Shown here one piece after another: positions 16,360-23,654 of a DNA stretch of 47,173 bases (the first letter of the stretch is position 1; each line of letters opens with the position of its first letter). Made by a program: the position numbers and the translations under genes. Source of the DNA: Candidatus Angelobacter sp. (lineage in GTDB: Bacteria > Acidobacteriota > Terriglobia > Terriglobales > Acidobacteriaceae). Under the pieces are notes generated by a model. That model had not been told where the DNA came from. It made no database searches and saw only the letters and a program-made list of their open reading frames with translations. The stretch spans positions 1 through 47,173 of the forward strand of contig JAOAPH010000139.1 in assembly GCA_025462835.1 (NCBI GenBank), in the 5' to 3' direction.

Positions 16360-16601
16360 TGGTGGCCCTTCCGCGGCAACTAGCTTGGCGGGACTTTGAT
16401 CGTGTTCTTCGGAAATTGGGCTACACCTTGCATAAATCCGGGCCAGGTTCTGCGCGACGCTTCTTCAATCCAACGCGGTTCCCAAGACAGGTAACTTTTC
16501 ACGAGCCGCACGGTTCCAATCCCATTCGCCCCGGTACGCTTCGTGCCTACGTCCGACAACTCGACATTTCGCTGGATGACTTCCTGAAACTACTCGACTA
16601 G
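16359..16601 (+). CDS. hicA: HicA-family protein lacking the usual catalytic His
   Basis: The small 80-residue protein has a HicA (dsRBD-like) fold: DFDRVLRKLGYTLHKSGPGSARRF, then RQVTFHEPHGSNPIRPGTLRAYVRQLDIS. The segment HGSNPIRPGTLR matches the family's HPG-x-ELKPGTLR-type end. At the position where HicA toxins usually have GSH, with the catalytic His, it has G30-S31-A32. A His is present 7 residues earlier (H25). The protein may therefore be an inactive or altered mRNA interferase. ATG at 16359 is chosen because it overlaps the hicB stop by one base. Confidence 0.82.
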   Translation: MVALPRQLAWRDFDRVLRKLGYTLHKSGPGSARRFFNPTRFPRQVTFHEPHGSNPIRPGTLRAYVRQLDISLDDFLKLLD

Positions 16602-16612
16602 GTCGCATAGCG

Positions 16613-17587
16613 CTACTGCCCACTCTCCAACCCACCCGTCAACTCCGTGACCGATTTCACGCGATGCTCAATGCACCATCGTTCCAAATCGCCGACGATC
16701 CTCTCAGTCGCGCATGGATCGAAATAATTCGCCGTGCCCACTTGGACGGCCGCAGCCCCAGCGAGCATGAACTCGATCACGTCTTCGCCCGTTGTGATGC
16801 CGCCCATGCCGATCACCGGGATGTCCACCGAGTGTGCGGCTTCGTACACCATGCGCAGAGCGATCGGTTTTATTGCCGGCCCGGAAAGTCCCGCGACGAT
16901 ATTTGAAATTCGCGGTTTGCGCGTCTCTGCATCAATCGCCATGGCGACGAATGTATTCACCAGCGATATCGCGTCCGCCCCCGCGCTTTCGGCAGCGCGC
17001 GCCATGCGCGGAATGCTGGTCACATTCGGAGACAGCTTTACGATCAGCGGCCTGCGCGAAACATTCTTCGCGCAATAGACCACTTCTTCCAGCAGCGTAG
17101 GATCGCTTCCAAAAGTGATGCCGCCGTGCCGCGTGTTCGGACAGCTCACGTTCAACTCATACGCGGCAATGCCTTCGCCTTCGTTCAGTATCTTGATCGT
17201 CTCTTCGTACTCTTTAGTGGTGTAGCCAAAGACATTCGCGATGACAGCAATGTTTCTCTTCTTCCGCAATATCGGAAGCTTTTCATCAACGAAGGCGCGA
17301 GCCCCAATATTCTGGAGTCCAATGGAGTTCAGCATTCCTGCTGCAGTCTCAAACATTCTCGGCGGAGGATTACCCGGCATCGGTTCGCGTGAGAGGCCTT
17401 TCACCACGAAGCCGCCCAGTCGGTCGAGTGACACGATGTCCTCGAACTCCACGCCGTAACCGAACGTGCCGCTAGCAGCGAGAATCGGATTCTTGAATGT
17501 GAGCCCGGCGAAACGTACGCTGAAGTCCGTTCCTGTGTATCGCGTGCGTGCTGCCGGAGCGTTCTGTCCCTGGGCCTGATTGCTCAT
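16613..17587 (-). CDS. pyrD: Dihydroorotate dehydrogenase, class 1B catalytic subunit
   Basis: PyrD oxidises dihydroorotate to orotate in pyrimidine synthesis using FMN. The 324-residue product belongs to the cytosolic class 1B type, with the catalytic Cys in ELNVSCPNTRHGG (C149), the FMN-site lysines in VVKGLS and IVKLSPN, and GMGGITTGEDVIEFMLAGA near the C-terminus. Class 1B enzymes normally pair with PyrK to pass electrons to NAD+. No pyrK lies next to it, so PyrK would have to be elsewhere. The ATG overlaps the stop of the upstream phosphodiesterase gene (ATGA), so it is translationally coupled to it. Confidence 0.94.
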   Translation of the reverse strand: MSNQAQGQNAPAARTRYTGTDFSVRFAGLTFKNPILAASGTFGYGVEFEDIVSLDRLGGFVVKGLSREPMPGNPPPRMFETAAGMLNSIGLQNIGARAFVDEKLPILRKKRNIAVIANVFGYTTKEYEETIKILNEGEGIAAYELNVSCPNTRHGGITFGSDPTLLEEVVYCAKNVSRRPLIVKLSPNVTSIPRMARAAESAGADAISLVNTFVAMAIDAETRKPRISNIVAGLSGPAIKPIALRMVYEAAHSVDIPVIGMGGITTGEDVIEFMLAGAAAVQVGTANYFDPCATERIVGDLERWCIEHRVKSVTELTGGLESGQ

Positions 17588-19221
17588 TCGTGTTTCTCCG
17601 GGGTGCTCGCCGGCGTGGCCGCCAACGCGGGTGCCAGCGCTTCCGTCAGTACCCGACCAACTGCGTGAGTAGGCTTGTTAATGCCCAGCAGGGAAGAGAG
17701 CGTTACCGCAATATCAGTCGGTTCCGCGTGCGTGCGATAAGTGCCCGCCTGAAACGGCAATCCAAAAAACAGCAGCGGCACATGCGTGTTGTAGCTGTAC
17801 GGACTGTAATGTTCGATGATAGTTTCCGGATACGGAGACAAGAACGGCGGCGGTACCGCCATCACGTACCATCCACCATACGGCGAATAACTATGCTCGT
17901 ACCGGGCCGCAATGCTGGTGTGCGGCATTTGGCCGGACGCAACTTGCGCCTTACTGAAAAAATCGCGGGCAACGCCGGACCTTACAAGCGCTTCTCCGAC
18001 CATCTTTTCGGCTTCAGCTTCCTTGATATTTGCTGCAGCAAAAGCCTCTGCTGATAAATAAATGACCGGCCAGCCTACGTGCTTCACATAGTCGCCCGGT
18101 TTCGCCAGCTTTGTGCCGATCGCGTTGCTCAGCGATGCCGGCAATGTCTTTTCGTCAAAACGCGCGGCGGAGAAATGCAAAGCTTGTGCCACCTCCGGCA
18201 TGGGCGCCGCTCCGTGGTCGGCGGTCAACGCGATCCATGTGTTCGCTAACCCGATTTGACGGCCTAGAAAAGAAAAGAAATCGCCCAGTTGCTTGTCCAG
18301 TGCCAGGGTCATGGTCGCCATCTCTGGCGAGTCCGGTCCTACTTTGTGGCCGAGGATGTCATAGGAGGAGAAGCTAACCACCAGCAGATCGGTGCTCTCT
18401 CCGCTTCCCAATTTCTCATTGGTGATCAGATCGCGGACGAATTCCAGTTGGTAGTCGTTTGCGAATGAAGTTGTACCCACAACGTCGTAAAACCCGAGCG
18501 GTTTGGCCTTGCTGTCTTTGGCGGGGGCGGTGCTGCGGAAGACTTTTCCGCTGGCATCCTTCACTTCCAGGTTCCAGTATTTTTCCGGGCGATTGCTCTC
18601 ATTGAACTTTTTTGCCCATTCCGGCAGTTCATTCATGTAATAGGAGGAGGTAACGAACTTGCCCGACTGATGCTCCAGCCAGAACGCGCCATTAGCGGAG
18701 TAGCCAACTGGCAATATCGCCGCGCGGTCTTTTAATGACACGCTAAACACTCGCGCCTTGCCGCCCGTGGCGAGTCTTAGTTCATCGCCTAGCGTGTCGG
18801 CCAGCAGATTGTGTGGCGATGCGCCGTCCTCCTCCGCACCTTTGCTTGCGCCTACCACCTGCACGTTGCCGTCCTGTACTGAAGTTACGACTTTCTTCCG
18901 CGCCGGGTCCCACCATTCATTATTCCCGATCCCATGTGCATTCGAATACGCGCCCGTGCCGATGGTCGCGTGTCCCGGTGCCGTCATGGTGACGGCATAA
19001 TCGTAATAACAGTCGGTGAAGTTTGCGCCACGATCCATCAACATCCGAAACCCATTCGGGCTAAGCTGGTCCCGATATCGCTCCAGGTAATCCCCGCGAA
19101 ACTGGTCCACCACGATGATCACCACCAGCTTCGGTCGCGCATTGTAGGCGGAGCCGAACGATACCGAGGCAAGCAGTAGGACGAGAACCACCGACAAGGC
19201 GGAGCGAATTTGTTTTTGCAT
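17584..19221 (-). CDS. Exported type I phosphodiesterase/alkaline phosphatase-like enzyme
   Basis: This is an alkaline phosphatase superfamily enzyme of the PafA/NPP (Phosphodiest) type, predicted to cleave phosphomonoesters or diesters outside the cytoplasm. A Sec signal peptide covers residues 1-24. The metal ligand D39 is in VVIIVVDQFRG, and the nucleophile is T80 in VTMTAPGHATIGTG. Further metal-ligand segments are DILGHKVGPDSPEM and ALTADHGAAPMPEV. The HTSIAARYEHSYSPYGGWY part recalls PafA. The 545-residue length is typical. It is cotranscribed with pyrD by a 4-nt overlap, an unusual partnership for a pyrimidine gene. Confidence 0.9.
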   Translation of the reverse strand: MQKQIRSALSVVLVLLLASVSFGSAYNARPKLVVIIVVDQFRGDYLERYRDQLSPNGFRMLMDRGANFTDCYYDYAVTMTAPGHATIGTGAYSNAHGIGNNEWWDPARKKVVTSVQDGNVQVVGASKGAEEDGASPHNLLADTLGDELRLATGGKARVFSVSLKDRAAILPVGYSANGAFWLEHQSGKFVTSSYYMNELPEWAKKFNESNRPEKYWNLEVKDASGKVFRSTAPAKDSKAKPLGFYDVVGTTSFANDYQLEFVRDLITNEKLGSGESTDLLVVSFSSYDILGHKVGPDSPEMATMTLALDKQLGDFFSFLGRQIGLANTWIALTADHGAAPMPEVAQALHFSAARFDEKTLPASLSNAIGTKLAKPGDYVKHVGWPVIYLSAEAFAAANIKEAEAEKMVGEALVRSGVARDFFSKAQVASGQMPHTSIAARYEHSYSPYGGWYVMAVPPPFLSPYPETIIEHYSPYSYNTHVPLLFFGLPFQAGTYRTHAEPTDIAVTLSSLLGINKPTHAVGRVLTEALAPALAATPASTPEKHE

Positions 19222-19272
19222 GTCTGCAATAGTGTAATTGAGAGTGGCGTCTACTGGCGCTGGAGCAGAAAC

Positions 19273-19300
19273 GAGAAACTTGAAACCGTTCTACTATAAT
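19273..19300 (+). promoter_or_regulatory. 14-mer variant plus TATAAT box before serS
   Basis: GAGAAACTTGAAAC (19273-19286), one base off the tandem 14-mer, is preceded by a half copy (CAGAAAC). A perfect TATAAT (19295-19300) follows 8 nt later. The TATAAT is a good -10 box for serS, and the 14-mer occupies the -35 region. No canonical -35 at 17-nt spacing is seen. Confidence 0.5.
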
Positions 19301-19319
19301 TCCGGTACATTGAATCTCT

Positions 19320-20606
19320 ATGCTTGATCTCGCCTTCGTTCGTGACAACCTGACATTGATCGCGGAAAAGCTCCGCCAGCGCGGAATGAATCCCGACGAA
19401 GTCCTGCGCGATTTCACCGGCATCGACGCGAATCGTCGACAGGTCATCACCCGGATGGAGACGCTAAAGGCGCAGCGCAATCGCGCATCGGAAGAGGTCG
19501 CCAAGCTAAAGAAGTCCGGTGGAGACGCGACAGAACTCATCGCGCAGACCAAGGCCATGCGCGAAGAGATCGAAGCGTTGGAAAAATCTGCCGCGGATTT
19601 CGACGCCCAATTGCAAAGCATTCTCGCCGGCATTCCCAACATCCCGCATGAAAGCGTGCCCGTGGGACAACACGCCGACGACAACGTAGAAGTCCGTCGC
19701 TGGGGCGCTCCGCCCAAATTCGATTTCGCTCCCAAGCCGCACTGGGAGCTCGGCGAGCAGCTTGGCATTCTCGATTTCGAACGCGCGGCCAAGATTGCCG
19801 GAGCGCGCTTTGCCGTCTATTGGGACGTCGGCGCAAAGATGGAGCGGGGGCTCGCCAATTTCATGCTTGACCAGCACACACGCGAACACGGATACACCGA
19901 AGTGCTGCCCCCATACATGGTCAACTCGGCTTCTATGTACGGCACCGGACAGCTGCCCAAGTTCGGCAGCGACCTTTTCAAATGCGAAAACACTGACTTC
20001 TGGCTGATCCCCACCGCTGAGGTTCCGGTCACCAATCTCTATCGCGATGAAACCCTCGACGGCGCGCGATTGCCCATTTCGCTCACCGCATACACGCCGT
20101 GCTTCCGCAGCGAAGCTGGATCGTATGGCAAGGATGTGCGCGGAATCATCCGTCAGCATCAATTTCAAAAAGTCGAACTGGTGAAATTTTCCAAGCCTGA
20201 GGATTCATACCAGCAACTCGAAAAGCTGACTGCCAATGCGGAATCCATCTTGCAGAAGTTGGGTCTGCACTATCGCACAATGGCTCTTTGCACCGGCGAT
20301 ATGGGATTTTCAGCGGCAAAGACTTATGACATTGAAGTCTGGCTGCCGGGCCAGCAGCTCTTCCGCGAGATTTCTTCTTGTTCCAACTTCGAGTCGTTCC
20401 AGGCGCGTCGGGCGAACATCCGGTTTCGCCGCGAAGGCGGCAAAAAGACAGAACTCGTCCATACCCTGAACGGGAGCGGCCTGGCTGTGGGCAGAACATG
20501 GCTGGCGATCCTCGAAAACTACCAACAGGCCGATGGCACTGTGATCGTTCCCGAAGTATTGCGGCCGTATATGGGCGTGGAAAAAATCACGAAACGCGAT
20601 TTGTAA
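19320..20606 (+). CDS. serS: Seryl-tRNA synthetase
   Basis: This class II aminoacyl-tRNA synthetase charges tRNA-Ser. The full-length 428 residues show the N-terminal antiparallel coiled-coil arm (about 25-105: [35 protein letters not shown]), motif 2 around 262-290 ([21 protein letters not shown]) and motif 3 ([17 protein letters not shown]). The serine/ATP-site segment [15 protein letters not shown] is intact. No T-box or other leader is visible; the leader is short. It is followed by a small membrane protein and a LolA-like gene on the same strand. Confidence 0.97.
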   Translation: MLDLAFVRDNLTLIAEKLRQRGMNPDEVLRDFTGIDANRRQVITRMETLKAQRNRASEEVAKLKKSGGDATELIAQTKAMREEIEALEKSAADFDAQLQSILAGIPNIPHESVPVGQHADDNVEVRRWGAPPKFDFAPKPHWELGEQLGILDFERAAKIAGARFAVYWDVGAKMERGLANFMLDQHTREHGYTEVLPPYMVNSASMYGTGQLPKFGSDLFKCENTDFWLIPTAEVPVTNLYRDETLDGARLPISLTAYTPCFRSEAGSYGKDVRGIIRQHQFQKVELVKFSKPEDSYQQLEKLTANAESILQKLGLHYRTMALCTGDMGFSAAKTYDIEVWLPGQQLFREISSCSNFESFQARRANIRFRREGGKKTELVHTLNGSGLAVGRTWLAILENYQQADGTVIVPEVLRPYMGVEKITKRDL

Positions 20607-20648
20607 TCTACAATTTACAAATTGCTGCTTGCAAATCAGCAACCTGAC

Positions 20649-21023
20649 ATGTCACGCGTTTGGCGCACAATCCGCGGCTACATTCTCTGGACTTACGAGC
20701 GTGGCAGCTTCCACTACGACGTAATGGTCACGGTGATCCTCGCGTTCATATTCCTTGCTCCGCATTACATCAATTTCAATGACAAACCTGTAGAGAGAGT
20801 TCCGCATCAAACAGTGGTAATTGTCATTCCAGATGGAGAAGGTGGATTCGTCTACCAGGTTGACGCCGCAGCCGTGGGCGGCAAGCGCGGTTCGGCTATC
20901 GATGCCGCGTTGCTCAGGGTCATTGAGCCCATCGCGGGTGAAGTGCACCTGGTGGATTACAAAGCCGTCATTGACCAGGCTGGAAAAGTGACCGCATATA
21001 AGGTGAGGGTTACCCGGCCGTAA
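20649..21023 (+). CDS. Small single-span membrane protein, unknown function
   Basis: The 124-residue product is of unrecognised family. An N-terminal cytoplasmic stretch (SRVWRTIRGYILWTYERGSF) precedes one transmembrane helix (about 31-46, VMVTVILAFIFLAPHYI). An extracytoplasmic domain follows with HQTVVIVIPDGEGGFVYQVDAAAV and a beta-rich C-terminus. The topology resembles ExbD-type proteins, but I see no firm homology. I chose the ATG at 20649 over a start 27 nt upstream because it lies clear of the AT-rich repeat-like spacer after serS. It precedes the LolA-like gene by 58 nt and may share its transcript; the two could act together at the cell envelope. Confidence 0.72.
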   Translation: MSRVWRTIRGYILWTYERGSFHYDVMVTVILAFIFLAPHYINFNDKPVERVPHQTVVIVIPDGEGGFVYQVDAAAVGGKRGSAIDAALLRVIEPIAGEVHLVDYKAVIDQAGKVTAYKVRVTRP

Positions 21024-21081
21024 ACTGAAGCGAAGAAGTCGAGCGCCAGCGGCGCGACACTAACGCACGAGGTTCGAAAAC

Positions 21082-21783
21082 ATGAAACAGAACCGCACAC
21101 TCGCATTCAAGCTCGCAGTTGTGGCGATCTCATTTTTCCCGACCCTCGCCGCCGCCCAATCCTCGCCTGATTTGGATAAGGTTTTGACTCAACTGGACAA
21201 GGCGTCTGCCAGCTTCAAATCAGCAGAAGCTGATTTTCGCTGGGACCAATACCAGAAAGTCGTGAATGAGACTGATGTCCAAAAGGGCAAAGTATATTTT
21301 CAACGCCATGATCACAGCACCTTGATGGCCGCGGACATCACCGAGCCGGACCAGAAGATCTTGTTGTTCACACCCGACGGCAAGATCCGCTTATATCAGC
21401 CGCGCATCGACCAGGTCACCGAGTACGAAGCCGGCAAGAACCGTGAAGAGGTGGAAAGTTTTCTCGTGCTTGGCTTCGGCAGCCGTGGACACGACTTGCT
21501 TACCCGGTTCAACGTGAAGTACCTCGGACAGGAAACAGTGAACGGGGCTTCCACTGCCAAGCTGGAACTGGTGCCGAAAGCGCCCAAAGTCCGCAGCATG
21601 TTTGAGCGCATCATTCTCTGGATCGATACCGCGCGTGATGTCTCGTTGAAGCAGCAGGCTATCGAACCCAGCGGCGACTATCGCATCGCCACTTATTCAG
21701 ATATCAAGCTCAATCAAAAATTGCCCGACGACGTCTTCAAGCTTAGGACTACCAGCAAAACCAAGGTAGTAAAGCCACAATAG
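21082..21783 (+). CDS. LolA-like outer-membrane lipoprotein carrier family protein
   Basis: This is a periplasmic protein of the LolA/LolB/LppX fold. A Sec signal peptide covers residues 1-25 (cleavage near LAAAQS). The mature domain has KVLTQLDKASASFKSAEADFRW, the strand pair KGKVYFQRHDHSTLMAAD and KILLFTPDGKIRLYQPRIDQVTEYEAG. The end VKYLGQETVNGASTAKLELVPK-type segment resembles the MucB/LolA hydrophobic half-barrel. It probably binds a lipid or lipoprotein in the periplasm. The specific Lol function is not proven, since no LolB or LolCDE gene is beside it. GAGG precedes the ATG. Confidence 0.85.
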   Translation: MKQNRTLAFKLAVVAISFFPTLAAAQSSPDLDKVLTQLDKASASFKSAEADFRWDQYQKVVNETDVQKGKVYFQRHDHSTLMAADITEPDQKILLFTPDGKIRLYQPRIDQVTEYEAGKNREEVESFLVLGFGSRGHDLLTRFNVKYLGQETVNGASTAKLELVPKAPKVRSMFERIILWIDTARDVSLKQQAIEPSGDYRIATYSDIKLNQKLPDDVFKLRTTSKTKVVKPQ

Positions 21784-21878
21784 TTCCAAAGTAGTAAGAA
21801 ACAATATTCCTTCTAAAAGCAACGATTAGGAGTAACATCGCGTCTCAAAGAGTGCCCCTGAGCGCGTGGACTCCTATT

Positions 21879-22088
21879 ATGGCGAAAGTCTTTACTATCC
21901 CGGTTGCACCAAACCCGAAGAGTCGCAAGGGACAGCGCAAGGCCGATCCCCGCTACGTTGAAGGGCAGCGTTTGCTGGTAGAGGCCATGACTTATCTGGC
22001 CAAGACCGATCCCAAGAACAATCGTGATGCTGTGAATCTGCTTTCGGAACATTTCCGGACGCAATTCCGCATGAGCGATCATCCCTGA
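21879..22088 (+). CDS. Small hypothetical protein (69 residues)
   Basis: No family is recognised. The product begins MAKVFTIPVAPNPKSRKGQR, is Lys/Arg-rich early on, and is then helical (RLLVEAMTYLAKTDPKNNRDAVNLLSEHFRTQF). Its regular charge pattern and adjacency to the LolA-like gene suggest a real small soluble protein. I chose the ATG at 21879 with GTGGA 8 nt upstream; a GTG at 21852 is possible. It ends 1 nt before the convergent GT-C gene. Confidence 0.55.
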   Translation: MAKVFTIPVAPNPKSRKGQRKADPRYVEGQRLLVEAMTYLAKTDPKNNRDAVNLLSEHFRTQFRMSDHP

Positions 22089-22089
22089 T

Positions 22090-23541
22090 TCAAACGCGGC
22101 TCCCGCGATTCCGAGCGAATCTTTCCCAGCCCGATTGCAACACCGCCGCAGCCATCACCAGGATGATTGGAAAACATTCCAGCGTGTATCGCGGCTCCGG
22201 ATTCTCGATGCTCGACAAGAATAACGACCGCAGCAGCACGAACCCCAGCAGCAATCCGTAGATTCGGATATCCCGGAATTTCGCAAATCCGATTACGGCT
22301 GCAGTCACCAGCAGCAGATTCAGCCCACCATAAGCGATTGCGATCCACGACTCCCGCTCATCATCGAAAGTCCACCAGCGCGGTTCTATCGGCAGCATTT
22401 CCGTCCGCGGTCGCAGCCACATGTCCGCAATGCGCAAAGTTGGAAGCCAAACGTAATATCGCAATGGCGAACGCCGGATACGCTCGCTTGCCAACTCCGC
22501 GAATTTCGCGTCGGCATCGGGATCAAGCGTTTGGGTTCGATTCAATTCCGCGATCAACTCGGCTGTTCGTTCGCGCTCTTCCGCCGAGTCAAACGCCCGG
22601 GAGGGCAATTTAGCCGGATCGATAGCTTCTCCCGGAGTCTCTGTCGAAACCTTCCAGAAGACGTCTTCCACCGATACGTATTCTGCCATCCACGTTTTGG
22701 TCCATCGGTTGAATCCGCTGGCCACGTACTCCGTCGGTGCATTCGCATAACGTGGCGCCAGCGGCTGCACCACGTGAAAGACATTCCAGTTGCGGACCGC
22801 CCACGGTACCAGCGGCGTAACCGACACGCTGCCAACGATCAACGCCGCCGCGATGTATTGCTTTCTGTTTGGACTGGCGAGAAATTTCCAGGCGAGATAG
22901 GACACGATTGCAATCAACAACAATGCGCCATCCGGACGCAGCAGAATGCCTGCACCCAGAGCCAGCCCGCACGCCGCCCAGATACGGGCGGAGGACTGCC
23001 CAACGTCAACGCGTCGTACACCCTTCGCCGCCAAAAGCAGTGCCAACGCGGCGAAGAAGATAGACAGCGTTTCCGTCAGAGGCAGTCCAACGTAGTTGGC
23101 AATAAAGGGACACAAAGCCGCGAGTACGAACGCGGTCCGTGCCACTTGCGCCGAAAACAGTTCCAATGCCAGTGCCGCCACCATGAAGCAAGTACCAAGG
23201 TCCACCATCAGCTGCGCGATCAGCACCGGCGTCATGCTCGAGGACCTGAACAGATAGAAGATGGCAGCGATGAACGCGGGATATCCCGGCAATCGGATCA
23301 GAGTCGGAACGGGCACCCCTGATTCCGTCAGCGCAAACGTCCCATGGTGCAGCCAATTGCTCGCAATGTCGGCATAAATGAGCGAGTCGCCATTGATGTT
23401 GGGGAACTTAAAGATGAACAGCAGGCGCAAGCCAATACCGGCTATAGTGGCCAGTAGAAAGCTCCATCGATATTTGCGGATCAGCTCTCGCACGCCGTTG
23501 AGTATAAAGGCAGGGTTACGATTTCCCGCCTCTACCGGCAT
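22090..23541 (-). CDS. GT-C family membrane glycosyltransferase (GT39/ArnT-like)
   Basis: This is a polytopic inner-membrane transferase using polyprenyl-phosphate-linked sugars. The 483 residues (from ATG 23541) contain about 11 hydrophobic helices. The first extracytoplasmic loop carries NGDSLIYADIASNWL (D52, D58), the acidic site typical of the ArnT/PMT superfamily, and RLPGYPAFIAAIFYLF is the usual follow-on motif. A soluble C-terminal-third loop (EERERTAELIAELNRTQTL) precedes the last helices. The frame is open upstream to 23661, but that extension is encoded by the tandem 14-mer (FLVSR-like) and would overlap the divergent fusion gene, so I use the Met at 23541. It may glycosylate lipids or proteins, or act with the neighbouring polysaccharide synthase. 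Confidence 0.85.
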   Translation of the reverse strand: MPVEAGNRNPAFILNGVRELIRKYRWSFLLATIAGIGLRLLFIFKFPNINGDSLIYADIASNWLHHGTFALTESGVPVPTLIRLPGYPAFIAAIFYLFRSSSMTPVLIAQLMVDLGTCFMVAALALELFSAQVARTAFVLAALCPFIANYVGLPLTETLSIFFAALALLLAAKGVRRVDVGQSSARIWAACGLALGAGILLRPDGALLLIAIVSYLAWKFLASPNRKQYIAAALIVGSVSVTPLVPWAVRNWNVFHVVQPLAPRYANAPTEYVASGFNRWTKTWMAEYVSVEDVFWKVSTETPGEAIDPAKLPSRAFDSAEERERTAELIAELNRTQTLDPDADAKFAELASERIRRSPLRYYVWLPTLRIADMWLRPRTEMLPIEPRWWTFDDERESWIAIAYGGLNLLLVTAAVIGFAKFRDIRIYGLLLGFVLLRSLFLSSIENPEPRYTLECFPIILVMAAAVLQSGWERFARNRGSRV

Positions 23542-23570
23542 CAGACAGCAAGATTCCTCAGGGTTTTGAC

Positions 23571-23598
23571 GAGAAACTAGAAACGAGAAACTAGAAAC
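23571..23598 (+). repeat. Exact tandem 14-mer GAGAAACTAGAAAC x2
   Basis: There are two exact copies (23571-23584 and 23585-23598), as at 4977-5004 in opposite orientation. They lie between the divergent GT-C gene and the fusion gene and read toward the fusion gene. Confidence 0.85.
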
Positions 23599-23608
23599 CG
23601 CCTTCCGT

Positions 23609-23637
23609 TTGACCTCTTTCTCCGTCCAGCTTACGAT
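23609..23637 (+). promoter_or_regulatory. Candidate sigma-70-type promoter of the synthase fusion
   Basis: TTGACC (23609-23614), a 17-nt spacer and TACGAT (23632-23637) fit a housekeeping promoter. The start site would be about 11 nt before the ATG at 23655, giving a very short leader with no clear Shine-Dalgarno. Confidence 0.4.
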
Positions 23638-23654
23638 TAAGTAACCACTCCTCC

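Noticed and set aside
19222-19319. T-box or other riboswitch before serS
   Set aside because: No T-box core motif, stem or leader length is seen; the -10 box places the start close to the gene.
22531-23322. 263-residue plus-strand frame opposite the GT-C gene
   Set aside because: Arg/Gln-rich antisense frame with no recognisable domain, while the minus-strand product has membrane helices and family motifs.
4977-23598. CRISPR-like reading of the tandem 14-mers
   Set aside because: Units are too short, only two per site, and no spacers or cas genes are present.
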